Source: an uncultured Lachnospira sp.
GTDB lineage: Bacteria; Bacillota; Clostridia; Lachnospirales; Lachnospiraceae
Assembly (NCBI GenBank): GCA_934343805.1
Contig: CAKRIN010000010.1
Coordinates: 29,482 to 93,481, forward strand
Length of the DNA stretch: 64,000 bases
Direction: 5' to 3'
Position numbers and translations under genes: made by a program. The notes under the pieces are model-generated. The model was not told the DNA's origin. It searched no databases and saw nothing but the letters and a program-made list of their open reading frames with translations. The stretch's first letter is position 1; each line of letters starts with the position of its first letter. Below are positions 1 to 8,366 of this stretch, one piece after another.

Positions 1-94
1 GGAAAGGACACAAACCGAGGAACTGGCTCAAAACTACATTATTGACAATCGCTGTACTTACAGCTATCAATAATAACTGTGAAAAATATCCCAT
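1..94 (-). CDS. rnfA: RnfA, Rnf complex membrane subunit (partial)
   Basis: This is the N-terminal 31 codons of RnfA; the rest lies beyond the left edge. The reading begins MGYFSQLLLIAVSTAIVNN and continues NVVLSQFLGLCPF, the typical first transmembrane segment of RnfA/RnfE-type subunits. A strong site, AAGGGAGGT, sits a few bases before the ATG at 94. It follows rnfE with an 11-base gap, matching the usual rnfCDGEAB order, so rnfB should come next. In the complex RnfA is an integral membrane subunit thought to help carry electrons across the membrane. Identification is secure from sequence plus position, although only the start is visible. Confidence 0.9.
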   Translation of the reverse strand, partial: MGYFSQLLLIAVSTAIVNNVVLSQFLGLCPF

Positions 95-105
95 ATTTAC
101 CTCCC

Positions 106-789
106 TTAGTTATTCTTAGCCTCAGCCTTAGCTTCTTCAATCTCTTCTGTATAATCTGGAACTTCTGCTGGCTTCATGCCTTTCTTTCTCTTAATTCTGT
201 TCATAAGTGCAATCATGAATGCAAGAACAAAGAATGCTCCAGGTGCAAGAATAAAGATGCTTGCTGGTGTATAGCCAATTGTTGAGAGATCAAATAATGC
301 GTTAGTACCATCTGAAAGAATTGTACCACCACCAATAAGTTCTCTTATTGCTCCAAGGATTGTAATTGCAAATGTAAATCCAAGCCCCATACCTATTCCA
401 TCAAAGAAAGAAGGAATTGGAGGATTCTTAGATGCATATGCTTCTGCACGACCAAGAATAATACAGTTAACAACTATCAGAGGAATATATATTCCAAGTG
501 AATCATACAGACTTGGCAGGAATCCCTGCATAAGGAACTGTACCATTGTAACAAATGATGCAACTACAACGATAAACGCCGGCATTCTTACACCATCTGG
601 AATAACCTTACGAAGTAATGAAATCATAAGATTAGATAAAGCAAGTACTACTGTAGAAGAAAGTCCCATACCTATACCATTGATTGCTGATGTAGTAACC
701 GCAAGTGTTGGACACATGCCAAGTGTAAGTACCAGGGTAGGATTCTCTTTAATAATACCATTATAAAGTCTTTCTATACATTTATTCAA
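106..789 (-). CDS. rnfE: RnfE, electron transport complex membrane subunit
   Basis: RnfE is an integral membrane subunit of the Rnf ferredoxin:NAD+ oxidoreductase, which couples electron transfer to Na+ or H+ export. The 227-residue protein has about six hydrophobic segments and the family signature near the N-terminus, NPTLVLTLGMCPTLAVTTS, including the conserved Cys in a membrane helix. The C-terminal tail is charged (KAEAKNN). It lies between rnfG (13-base gap) and rnfA in the canonical order, so it is translated from the same operon mRNA. Length is usual for the family. Whether the pumped ion is Na+ or H+ cannot be read from the sequence. Confidence 0.95.
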   Translation of the reverse strand: MNKCIERLYNGIIKENPTLVLTLGMCPTLAVTTSAINGIGMGLSSTVVLALSNLMISLLRKVIPDGVRMPAFIVVVASFVTMVQFLMQGFLPSLYDSLGIYIPLIVVNCIILGRAEAYASKNPPIPSFFDGIGMGLGFTFAITILGAIRELIGGGTILSDGTNALFDLSTIGYTPASIFILAPGAFFVLAFMIALMNRIKRKKGMKPAEVPDYTEEIEEAKAEAKNN

Positions 790-802
790 CGTTCACACCT
801 CC

Positions 803-1417
803 CTAGTTTCCTGACACAAGATTGTAAACTGCAAGTGCATAATTTACGCCCTTTGTGACCGCTTTAGAAGTAATTGTAGAACCACCGATTGCATCAATAT
901 TAGCATTGCTTTCTGATGCTGAACCATCTGTTACTACTGAGAATGACGCAACTGCATCAGACTTAGCTGTAAACTGTGATGTAAATGATGGGTCCTGTTT
1001 AGCTCTCATACCAAGTCCGGCAGTCTCACTGATTGAAAGGAATGATACACCGAGTACCTTTCCATCTGTTGAGATACCTACTGTAAACTTAATATCTCCG
1101 CCGTAACCATCACTGTCTGTAACTGTTACAACGTAACCTGCTGTCTCGCTGCCCTTCTTTCCTATGGCAACCTCATTAACCTTATCCTTAGAGAAGTCAA
1201 TATCTGATGAAGCATTGATTTCATCATCAGAAGGCAGTGTATCAATTGTCTCAAAGCTGTCAGCATCTGCAAGGACTGCTTTGTAAGCCTTTTCCTTGGC
1301 ATTCTCATTAGCCTTTGCAATAGGATCAAGTGTTATCTGATATACAACACCAAGAAGAATTCCGGCTACAAGTGTTATAGCAAATAAAACTAATGCATCT
1401 TTAACTATTTTCTTCAT
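803..1417 (-). CDS. rnfG: RnfG, FMN-carrying subunit of the Rnf complex
   Basis: RnfG is the extracytoplasmic flavoprotein of Rnf, anchored by one N-terminal helix. The protein (204 residues) starts MKKIVKDALVLFAITLVAG, a short positive patch followed by a membrane anchor. Near the C-terminus DAIGGSTITSKAV matches the covalent FMN attachment motif, in which the Thr takes FMN through a phosphoester bond. I chose the ATG at 1417, just after the rnfD stop codon; an in-frame upstream extension would overlap rnfD and lacks a membrane-protein start. The close spacing to rnfD suggests coupled translation. Confidence 0.93.
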   Translation of the reverse strand: MKKIVKDALVLFAITLVAGILLGVVYQITLDPIAKANENAKEKAYKAVLADADSFETIDTLPSDDEINASSDIDFSKDKVNEVAIGKKGSETAGYVVTVTDSDGYGGDIKFTVGISTDGKVLGVSFLSISETAGLGMRAKQDPSFTSQFTAKSDAVASFSVVTDGSASESNANIDAIGGSTITSKAVTKGVNYALAVYNLVSGN

Positions 1418-1418
1418 A

Positions 1419-2399
1419 TTATGCAGCCTCCTTTGCTTTCTTCTCTGGCTTCTTCTTACCAAATGACTTAGGAACTGTTACTCTCTCAATAAGAGGAACT
1501 AAGAGGTTACAGAAGATAATTGCGTAAGAAACGCCTTCTGCTGAACCACCATACATTCTGAATATGAATGTAAGAAGTCCTAAACAGCATCCAAATACAA
1601 TCTTGCCATTAGGTGTAATTGGTGAAGTCACATAATCTGTTGCCATGAAGATGGCACCAAGTAAAAGTCCGCCACCACATACTTCCTCAAGCATGTAGAT
1701 TACATCAAAATTATGTCCTGGTGCAAAAAGGAATATAAGCACTGCAAATACACCTACATATGTTACAGGTATTCTCCAGTTAATAACCTTTCTTGCAAGA
1801 AGATAGATACCACCTAAAAGAAGGCAGATTGCTGAAGTCTCACCGATAACACCACCTGTTGTACCAATAAACATCTTTGCTAATGAAACAGCTCCTGTTG
1901 ATTCTGCTCCCGGCTTAAGGAGTGCAAGAGGTGTTGCTCCTGAATATGCATCCAGGAATCCATTAGATGTAACAAAATTAGTCATTGGACCTGTGTATGC
2001 AATAAGAAGGAAACATCTTGCTGCAAGAGCAGGGTTCATGAAGTTCTGACCAAGGCCTCCAAAAAGTTGCTTAACAACGATAATTGCAAATACACATCCT
2101 ACGATTTCAAATCCAACATTTAATGTTGATGGAATATTTAACGCAATAAGAAGACCTGTTACTACTGCACTTAAATCTGAAACAGTAACCTTCTTATGCA
2201 TAAAATACTGATATAATGCCTCACACGCTACACAAGTAACAATACCAATTACTATACGAAGCAGTGCATCGAGGCCAAAATTAACTATACCAAATATGCT
2301 GGCAGGAGTTAAAGCTATAAGAACATCCCTCATTATAGTCTGAGTAGTATTCCCGCTTCGCACATGAGGATTAGTTGATACATTAAAAATCTCACTCAC
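1419..2399 (-). CDS. rnfD: RnfD, FMN-binding membrane subunit of Rnf
   Basis: RnfD is a polytopic membrane subunit (326 residues, about nine hydrophobic segments) that binds FMN covalently. The motif SGATPLALLK near residue 155 contains the Thr that carries the flavin, as in NqrB and RnfD proteins. The N-terminus (SEIFNVSTNPHVRSGNTTQT) is the conserved cytoplasmic leader. The C-terminus is lysine-rich (GKKKPEKKAKEAA). It follows rnfC by 17 bases and runs directly into rnfG, so the three are one transcript. Confidence 0.95.
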   Translation of the reverse strand: MSEIFNVSTNPHVRSGNTTQTIMRDVLIALTPASIFGIVNFGLDALLRIVIGIVTCVACEALYQYFMHKKVTVSDLSAVVTGLLIALNIPSTLNVGFEIVGCVFAIIVVKQLFGGLGQNFMNPALAARCFLLIAYTGPMTNFVTSNGFLDAYSGATPLALLKPGAESTGAVSLAKMFIGTTGGVIGETSAICLLLGGIYLLARKVINWRIPVTYVGVFAVLIFLFAPGHNFDVIYMLEEVCGGGLLLGAIFMATDYVTSPITPNGKIVFGCCLGLLTFIFRMYGGSAEGVSYAIIFCNLLVPLIERVTVPKSFGKKKPEKKAKEAA

Positions 2400-2416
2400 T
2401 TTGATTGCCCACCTTT

Positions 2417-3736
2417 CTACTTCTTTCTTCTATTAGCAAGTACTGTGCTTCTCATTGCCTTAATCTGCTGTGTCAAAGGTCTCTTAGCTGGACAGACATA
2501 TGAACAGCTTCCGCACATTACGCATTCCATTCCATCAAACTTAGTAAAGCCTTCTTCATCATTACGTGATGCAAAACCTGCAAGCTTTGCTGGAAGAAGA
2601 TGTTCAGGACATGCTTCACCACATTTGCCACATCTTATACATGCAGATGATTCAATCTTAGATACGATATCATTCTGGAATACAAGAAGTGATGAACTTC
2701 CTTTAACAACAGGTACGTCAAGGCTATACATTGCAAATCCCATCATAGGACCACCTGAAATATACTTCTCAGGCTCTCCAACAGGACCACCTGCAGCTTC
2801 AAGAAGCTGTCTGTAATTAGTACCTAACCAAACATAGAAGTTACCAGGTTCCTTAACTCCGTCACCTGTTACTGTACATATTCTCTTAGTAAGTGGCTTA
2901 CCCTCTATAACTGAAAGATAGATTGAGAATATAGTATCAACATTATGTACGATACATCCTGCATCAGCTGGAAGCATGCTTGAATTAATAGCCCTTCCTG
3001 TTGTTGCATATATAAGACTACGCTCTCCTCCCTGTGGATACTTAGTCTTTAACGGCTTAACCTCAATATCAGGTTCAGATGCTACTGCTTCCTGCATGAT
3101 TCTTATTGCCTCTGGCTTATTATCTTCAATTCCAATAATGCCCTTTGCATGATCAAAGATTTTAAGAGCAACCTTTAATCCTAAAACTATCTTATCTGAC
3201 TCTTCTAATAATCTTCTGTAATCAGATGTAAGATAAGGTTCACACTCTGCGCCATTAACAATTATGTAATCTATAGCCTCAGGATTCTTTGGAGAGAGCT
3301 TAACATTAGTTGGGAAACCAGCTCCTCCCATTCCTACTACACCTGCTGCCTTAATTCTGTCCAATATAACATCCTTTGTGAGTTCTTCAAACTTCATTGG
3401 TGTATATTCAACTTCCTTGAATTCTCCATCATTCTCTATGATGATTGAATTACATTTACCGCCTGTAGCTAATGTTCTAGGTTCAATCGCTTTAACAGTA
3501 CCCGACACAGATGAATGAATATTTGCTGAAACAAATCCACCTGCTTCGGCAATCAACTGACCTGCAAGAACATAGTCGCCCTTAGCAACAACTGGTTTAG
3601 CAGGTGCGCCGATGTGCTGTGAAAGTGGGAATACCATCTCGCCTACGGCTGGAAAGAGTTCTTTGATTGGCTTATCTTTTGAAAGCTCTTTTCCGTCATA
3701 TGGATGACATCCACCTTTAAATGTACACTTTCCCAT
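2417..3736 (-). CDS. rnfC: RnfC, NADH-side iron-sulfur subunit of Rnf
   Basis: RnfC is the peripheral cytoplasmic subunit where NAD+ is reduced; it binds FMN, NAD and two 4Fe-4S clusters. The 439-residue protein shows the glycine-rich stretch VGMGGAGFPTNVKL near residue 134 (NADH/FMN-binding Nqo1-type fold), and two ferredoxin motifs near the C-terminus, CIRCGKCGEACP and CVMCGSCSYVCP. I used the ATG at 3736, which has AGGAGA seven bases upstream and begins MGKCTFKGGCHPYDGKELS as in other clostridial RnfC; a longer in-frame start at 3793 has no such site. It is the first gene of the operon. No clear -35/-10 pair could be assigned upstream. Confidence 0.95.
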   Translation of the reverse strand: MGKCTFKGGCHPYDGKELSKDKPIKELFPAVGEMVFPLSQHIGAPAKPVVAKGDYVLAGQLIAEAGGFVSANIHSSVSGTVKAIEPRTLATGGKCNSIIIENDGEFKEVEYTPMKFEELTKDVILDRIKAAGVVGMGGAGFPTNVKLSPKNPEAIDYIIVNGAECEPYLTSDYRRLLEESDKIVLGLKVALKIFDHAKGIIGIEDNKPEAIRIMQEAVASEPDIEVKPLKTKYPQGGERSLIYATTGRAINSSMLPADAGCIVHNVDTIFSIYLSVIEGKPLTKRICTVTGDGVKEPGNFYVWLGTNYRQLLEAAGGPVGEPEKYISGGPMMGFAMYSLDVPVVKGSSSLLVFQNDIVSKIESSACIRCGKCGEACPEHLLPAKLAGFASRNDEEGFTKFDGMECVMCGSCSYVCPAKRPLTQQIKAMRSTVLANRRKK

Positions 3737-3896
3737 GACATATTTCTCCTTATAAAGTTTTATTAAATAATATTTTATCTCAATAAATGCCAAAAATCTA
3801 CTTTTTTTTGCGTATACATTCCTATATAATAAGAGAAAATGAGTACTTTTTTAACAATCAGTTTGGCTAGTCAAACTATTACAGTGAGGATATTAC

Positions 3897-5009
3897 ATGA
3901 TAACTATTAACAATACTCTGCAAACATCCGCAGACACTGAAATTCTTAAAACAATATGTCCGGATACTGACCATATCTGCTTCTTTGATATAGAAACCAC
4001 TGGATTTTCAAGAAATTATAATATAGTCTATCTTATAGGCGCTGTATATTTCCGTGATGGAATATCCTGCTATTCACAATGGCTTGCTGAGTCCGACTCG
4101 GATGAAGCCTATGTTCTGTCTGCATTTAATGATTTTCTTAAAGATTTTCATACGCTGATACATTTTAACGGAGATGCTTTCGATATCCCCTTCATTACCG
4201 AACGTGCAGCTCATCTAAATGTTAAGCTTGACCTTTCACACCTCGAAAGCCTTGATTTATACAAGACTGCCAGAAAATGTAAATCTATTCTGTCACTCCC
4301 AGATTATAAACAGAAAACCATTGAACATTTCCTTGGAATAGAACGTGAAGATATGTATTCAGGTGGTGAACTTATTGAAATATATAAGAAATTTGCCACA
4401 AATCCTTCCAGTACAGCATGCAATGATTATAAGAAGCTCCTGCTCCTTCATAACCATGACGATATAGAAGGAATGCTAAGCCTTCTTCCTCTGGTTTCCT
4501 ATTACGCTGTAATTATGAACTCTTACACAGTTGACAGGGCTGTCATAGATAAGGATACAGACTCCGATGGCAATGCAATTCTCAGATTAATCTCTGAGTG
4601 TTCACTACCGGTAAATGTCCCTGTTGACAGACATATATGTCTTGACGATATACATCTTCTGATTAAAAACAGCACATTATCCCTTGTGATTCCTGTAATA
4701 TCAGATACCATGAAATATTTCTTTAAAGACTATAAGAATTATTATTATCTTCCATCAGAAGACGAAGCTGTACACAAAAGCATTGCACAGTATGTAGATA
4801 ATAATAGCCGTGTGAAATGCAGTGCCTCCAACTGTTACACCAAAAAGAGCGGTATTTTTCTTCCGCTTTACGAGAATTGTGATTTAAATGTTTTTAAAAA
4901 GGATTATTCATCATCTGCAAATTACTGTAATGCAGATGATGTACTGTTAAATAACTCAGACAGCACCAACAGATACATACATTCTGTTATAAATCATATT
5001 CTTTCATAA
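3897..5009 (+). CDS. RNase H-like 3'-5' exonuclease domain protein (YprB-like)
   Basis: The first 200 residues form an RNase H-fold exonuclease domain of the YprB/RNase_H_2 type. The DEDD-style residues are visible: FFDIETTGF (Asp-Glu near residues 31-33), HFNGDAFDIPFI (Asp near residue 98) and HNHDDIEGML (Asp near residue 191). These would bind two metal ions to cut nucleic acid ends. The remaining 170 residues are poorly conserved and could be a substrate-recognition part. The gene is alone, transcribed away from rnfC and ending at a shared terminator with cheR. A TATAAT at 3825-3830 may be its -10, but no good -35 is present. The natural substrate is unknown. Confidence 0.8.
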   Translation: MITINNTLQTSADTEILKTICPDTDHICFFDIETTGFSRNYNIVYLIGAVYFRDGISCYSQWLAESDSDEAYVLSAFNDFLKDFHTLIHFNGDAFDIPFITERAAHLNVKLDLSHLESLDLYKTARKCKSILSLPDYKQKTIEHFLGIEREDMYSGGELIEIYKKFATNPSSTACNDYKKLLLLHNHDDIEGMLSLLPLVSYYAVIMNSYTVDRAVIDKDTDSDGNAILRLISECSLPVNVPVDRHICLDDIHLLIKNSTLSLVIPVISDTMKYFFKDYKNYYYLPSEDEAVHKSIAQYVDNNSRVKCSASNCYTKKSGIFLPLYENCDLNVFKKDYSSSANYCNADDVLLNNSDSTNRYIHSVINHILS

Positions 5010-5015
5010 AAAATA

Positions 5016-5050
5016 TGCAGTCAGAACCTATCAGTCTGGCTGCACATTTT
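5016..5050. terminator. Bidirectional intrinsic terminator
   Basis: A 10-bp stem, TGCAGTCAGA pairing with TCTGGCTGCA (one G-T pair), with a nine-base loop lies between the convergent exonuclease gene and cheR. T-rich runs flank both sides, so it can stop transcripts from either direction. Confidence 0.8.
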
Positions 5051-5051
5051 A

Positions 5052-5834
5052 TTAATTAGTCTTTCTGTAGAAGAACAGATGCTGATAACTATATCCCAGT
5101 TCCTTATAACCTATTATCTGCTCAGTATTTCCCACAAACAGACATCCATCTGTCACAAGTGACTTGTTAAACTTAGCATACACATCTCTTTTAGCTTCTT
5201 CGGTAAAATATATAAGTACATTCCTGCATAATATCAGATGACAGCCTGTAGGATATGCATCTTTAAGGAGGTTGCTCTTTTTAAATTCAACGCATTTTTT
5301 AATATCATCAGATATCTTATAAAAGCGGTCTCCCATTTTATCAAAATATTTGTCCTGAAATTCCTTCGGAAGCCCCTTTATGCTGTTAGCTCCATAAACT
5401 CCGTCTTTCGCCTTTTCCAGTACCTGATCATCAATATCCGTAGCAATTATCTTAATATCTCTCATAGGTATCTTCTTGGCAAGTACCATTGCAAGCGAAT
5501 ATGGTTCATCACCTGTAGAACATGCTGCGCTCCATACCTTAAGTCTTGGTCCGAACTTACTTATTAGATCCGGCAGTATAACATCCTCCAGTGTCTTCCA
5601 GAGATTCGGATTTCTATAAAATTCAGATACATTAATCGTAATATAATTAACAAACTCGTCTCTTAACCCTGCATCTTCCTTTATTGCCTTACAATAACTA
5701 TCGTAACCATCATACTTATGTCTTGCAATAAGTGTATCTATACGTCTCTTCATCTGTTTTTCCTTATATGCATTAAGGTCAATAGTTGTAAGACTCAGGA
5801 TAAATTTCTTAAAATCCTCGTAATCTTTAATCAT
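5052..5834 (-). CDS. cheR: CheR, chemoreceptor glutamate methyltransferase
   Basis: CheR transfers methyl groups from S-adenosylmethionine to glutamates of chemoreceptors, adapting the chemotaxis response. The 260-residue protein has the all-alpha CheR N-domain (about 1-75, with a KRRIDTLIARH patch), then the SAM-binding Rossmann domain: KVWSAACSTGDEPYSLAM is motif I with the conserved S-x-G-E-E/D-P-Y-S. CRNVLIYF is the other CheR hallmark. The ATG at 5834 follows AGAGGGAGC. It is monocistronic here, separate from any che operon; cheV at 55580 is the other chemotaxis gene in the window. Confidence 0.93.
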   Translation of the reverse strand: MIKDYEDFKKFILSLTTIDLNAYKEKQMKRRIDTLIARHKYDGYDSYCKAIKEDAGLRDEFVNYITINVSEFYRNPNLWKTLEDVILPDLISKFGPRLKVWSAACSTGDEPYSLAMVLAKKIPMRDIKIIATDIDDQVLEKAKDGVYGANSIKGLPKEFQDKYFDKMGDRFYKISDDIKKCVEFKKSNLLKDAYPTGCHLILCRNVLIYFTEEAKRDVYAKFNKSLVTDGCLFVGNTEQIIGYKELGYSYQHLFFYRKTN

Positions 5835-5944
5835 GCTCCCTCTTTTCTACATCGTTCCACGAAACAAATGTAATGTAAATTATTCTTAATTCTGTTATAA
5901 TTCTATCATATTTTCAAAAAACCTGAAAGGATTATTTATAACTA

Positions 5945-6700
5945 ATGGATAATGAATCTCTTTTAAAAAATAAAATAATGGATGCTGCCAACCGCTCTTT
6001 CAGGCAGAACATATATACATATACTAACTTTCTGGATATTAATGAACAGGCTGTTTTTGCCCAGATGAAAAACGCACTTAACTTCGTTGCTTTTAAAACA
6101 TGCGGTGGCAATGATGCATGTGAAAGACAGATGGTACAGTTTGGTTCTTATGAAACTCTCGGCTATGAAGAGGAATTTCCTATAACTCTTATAAAGATAT
6201 CCCCTCTTATAGAAAAATATGCTGAATCGCTGTCACACAGAGATTACCTTGGTGCTCTTATGAATCTTGGCATCAAGCGTGAAATGCTTGGTGATATAAT
6301 AATTAAAGATAAATGTGCTTATCTGTACTGTGTATCTCATATTGCTGATTTTATAATAGATAATCTATCAACAGTAAAGCATACTCATATACAATGCTTA
6401 AAAACTGATATTAATGATATAGAATGTTCTCCTGAGCTTGAAGATATTGAAGTCCTCGCTGCCAGTGAAAGAATTGATGCTGCTGTTGCAAGCCTCACGA
6501 AGCTAAGCCGTAGTCAGGCAGTAGAATTATTCCGTTCACGAAAGATATTCATTAACAGCCGCCAGATGGAAAACAACAGCTATCAGTTAAAGGCTGATGA
6601 TATACTTGTTATCCGTGGAACAGGCAAGTTCATATATCAGGGCTGCGGTAAAGAAACCAAAAAAGGCCGTGTCTATCTTTCATTTAAAAAATACATTTAA
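5945..6700 (+). CDS. YlmH-family S4-domain RNA-binding protein
   Basis: The C-terminal part is an S4 RNA-binding domain: the segment from about residue 182 (LTKLSRSQAVELFRSRKIF) through DDILVIRGTGKF has the S4 consensus. The N-terminal 160 residues match the YlmH core, including FGSYETLGYEEEFPI-type residues. Total length, 251, is normal for YlmH. In Bacillus YlmH has been linked to ribosome-associated quality control on stalled 50S subunits; here that role is by homology only. In many Firmicutes ylmH sits with cell-division genes, but here it is alone. It starts at the ATG at 5945 with AAAGGA rather far (13 bases) upstream. Confidence 0.85.
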   Translation: MDNESLLKNKIMDAANRSFRQNIYTYTNFLDINEQAVFAQMKNALNFVAFKTCGGNDACERQMVQFGSYETLGYEEEFPITLIKISPLIEKYAESLSHRDYLGALMNLGIKREMLGDIIIKDKCAYLYCVSHIADFIIDNLSTVKHTHIQCLKTDINDIECSPELEDIEVLAASERIDAAVASLTKLSRSQAVELFRSRKIFINSRQMENNSYQLKADDILVIRGTGKFIYQGCGKETKKGRVYLSFKKYI

Positions 6701-6704
6701 AAAT

Positions 6705-6738
6705 CGGGCTGTAAAACATTAATTGTTTTTACAGCCCG
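6705..6738. terminator. Bidirectional intrinsic terminator
   Basis: A perfect 12-bp stem, CGGGCTGTAAAA with TTTTACAGCCCG, separates the plus-strand ylmH from the convergent membrane-protein gene. Its right arm abuts the stop codon of that gene at 6739-6741. The stem base carries its own T run, so its efficiency in either direction is plausible but unproven. Confidence 0.75.
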
Positions 6739-7173
6739 TTAATTCTTATGCCACTTTATCATAAAGTATATCATGTGAAATACAATGCATAACATTCCAA
6801 AAATAATAATGGCAGGAACTCCATAAAACATATACTCCATTCCATTCAAATAAATACCTTCACCCCTGTATTTTTGTGTGATAAGCAATCCATTATTAAC
6901 AAGTATAAAAACAATTACCCCAGACACAAAAAATGCCGCACTATAACTGCCAAACCATGCAAGAAGCTTTTTCCGGTCCGGCTTGTATGCAATGTAATTA
7001 TAAATATAACAGCAGACTAATATTACAGGCACAATCATGTATATAATCAAGCCAATAAAAAAGCCTTTGTCTAATACCATTTCATCAACGCAATCTGAAA
7101 TCACCAAAATAATCCAGACTAGCACTCCAACGCATAAGCCATTCATAATTGACAGATTATTTTTTGAATTCAC
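6739..7173 (-). CDS. Small four-helix membrane protein, unknown function
   Basis: I do not recognise a family. The 144-residue protein has four strongly hydrophobic segments (roughly residues 9-28, 36-58, 73-93 and 112-135) joined by short charged loops such as AYKPDRKKLLAW. The upstream ATG at 7188 overlaps the Shine-Dalgarno GGGAGG itself, so translation more likely begins at the GTG at 7173, seven bases after GGAGG. The gene stands alone between two terminators. Cysteines and a HKN tail give no functional clue. It is probably real because of the strong ribosome binding site and consistent membrane topology. Confidence 0.65.
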   Translation of the reverse strand: MNSKNNLSIMNGLCVGVLVWIILVISDCVDEMVLDKGFFIGLIIYMIVPVILVCCYIYNYIAYKPDRKKLLAWFGSYSAAFFVSGVIVFILVNNGLLITQKYRGEGIYLNGMEYMFYGVPAIIIFGMLCIVFHMIYFMIKWHKN

Positions 7174-7203
7174 AACAACACCTCCCATGAACAGCTTATT
7201 AAA

Positions 7204-7260
7204 TGAGGCATCTGCCCACTAGTGTGAACAAATGCCTCAACTTAGAGCTTTTACAGCTCT
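7204..7260 (-). terminator. Tandem hairpins downstream of rpsA, probable terminator
   Basis: Two hairpins follow rpsA on the minus strand: AGAGCT-loop-AGCTCT (7244-7260) and a larger one (7204-7239) built from TGAGGCAT/ATGCCTCA extended inward by G-U pairs around a CACTAGTG core. The tail after the second is ATTTAAT, so termination may be only partial. Confidence 0.6.
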
Positions 7261-7274
7261 TATAATATCTTTAA

Positions 7275-8366
7275 TTATTCTTCTTCTGCTGGAACTTCTT
7301 CCTGAGTTTCGTTGTCGTTAAGTAATGCCTTAATACTTAAGCTAATCTTCTTATCAGCTTCGTTAAGATCAACTACCTTAGCTTCGATTTCCTGTCCAAT
7401 AGAAAGTACATCTGATGGCTTTTCAATATGCTCTCTTGAAATCTGTGAAACATGAAGTAATGCATCAATTCCATCCTCTAACTGAACAAATGCACCAAAA
7501 TCTGTCATTCTGGCAACTACACCCTTAACAACATTACCTACAGCATACTTCTCTGCTGCATTGTTCCATGGGTTAAGATCTGGATACTTAACTGAAAGTG
7601 CAATCTTATCTCCATTAATCTCTTTAATAAAGCACTTAACAGAATCTCCAACCTTGTATACCTTCTTAGGATTCTCTGTTCTGCCCCAAGACATCTCAGA
7701 AATATGAAGAAGTCCATCTACTCCTCCTAAGTCAATGAATGCACCGAAATCTGTAACATTCTTAACTGTTCCTTCAATTGTATCTCCCTCATGAATCTTA
7801 GAAAGAATCTCTTCTGCTGCTGCTTTCTTCTTAGCAACGATAAGCTGCTTGCAGTCACCAATGATCTTTCTGTTCTTAGGATCATACTCTGTTATAACAA
7901 ATGTAACTTCCTTGCCATTGTATACAGATAAATCTTTAACAAATGTATCTGACACAAGACTTGCAGGAATAAATACTCTCGCCTCATCAACAATAACTTC
8001 AAGACCGCCCTTGATAGTCTTAGCTGTTCCTGTGAGCTCTTCCTTATTGTTATAAGCTTCCTCAAGTTTCTTATTGCCGTTATCAGCAACAAGCTTTCTA
8101 TATGTAAGAAGAACCTGTCCCTCTCCATCATTAAGCTTGAGCACTTTAGCCTTCATCTCATCTCCAACTGAGACTACAGTAGTAAGATCAACTCCTGGAG
8201 TTGAAGTGTACTCTGAACGAGTGATAATTCCATCAGCCTTATAACCAATATTAAGAACTATCATATCCTCCTTAACATCAATAACAGTGCCGTCTACAAC
8301 TTCACCTGTATGAATTTCCTTCCATTCTTCGTTATCTAACATCTGTGCAAAGCTTTCTTCTGACAT
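7275..8366 (-). CDS. rpsA: Ribosomal protein S1-type protein with four S1 domains
   Basis: This cytoplasmic RNA-binding protein (363 residues) has four S1/OB-fold domains at about 12-78, 94-160, 178-252 and 264-339. The last two carry the classic FGAF motif (TDFGAFIDLGG and TDFGAFVQLED) typical of good RNA binders. It probably helps mRNA binding on the ribosome, as clostridial short S1 does. The ATG at 8366 is preceded by GAGG at eight bases. It overlaps the 3' end of ispH by 35 bases in another frame, so the two are likely translationally coupled. In many Clostridia the same pair is one fused protein; here they are separate. Confidence 0.9.
   Translation of the reverse strand: MSEESFAQMLDNEEWKEIHTGEVVDGTVIDVKEDMIVLNIGYKADGIITRSEYTSTPGVDLTTVVSVGDEMKAKVLKLNDGEGQVLLTYRKLVADNGNKKLEEAYNNKEELTGTAKTIKGGLEVIVDEARVFIPASLVSDTFVKDLSVYNGKEVTFVITEYDPKNRKIIGDCKQLIVAKKKAAAEEILSKIHEGDTIEGTVKNVTDFGAFIDLGGVDGLLHISEMSWGRTENPKKVYKVGDSVKCFIKEINGDKIALSVKYPDLNPWNNAAEKYAVGNVVKGVVARMTDFGAFVQLEDGIDALLHVSQISREHIEKPSDVLSIGQEIEAKVVDLNEADKKISLSIKALLNDNETQEEVPAEEE

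Noticed and set aside
79..285. Plus-strand 68-codon ORF over rnfA and rnfE
   Set aside because: It lies opposite conserved genes, is Leu/Cys-rich shadow sequence and lacks a ribosome site.
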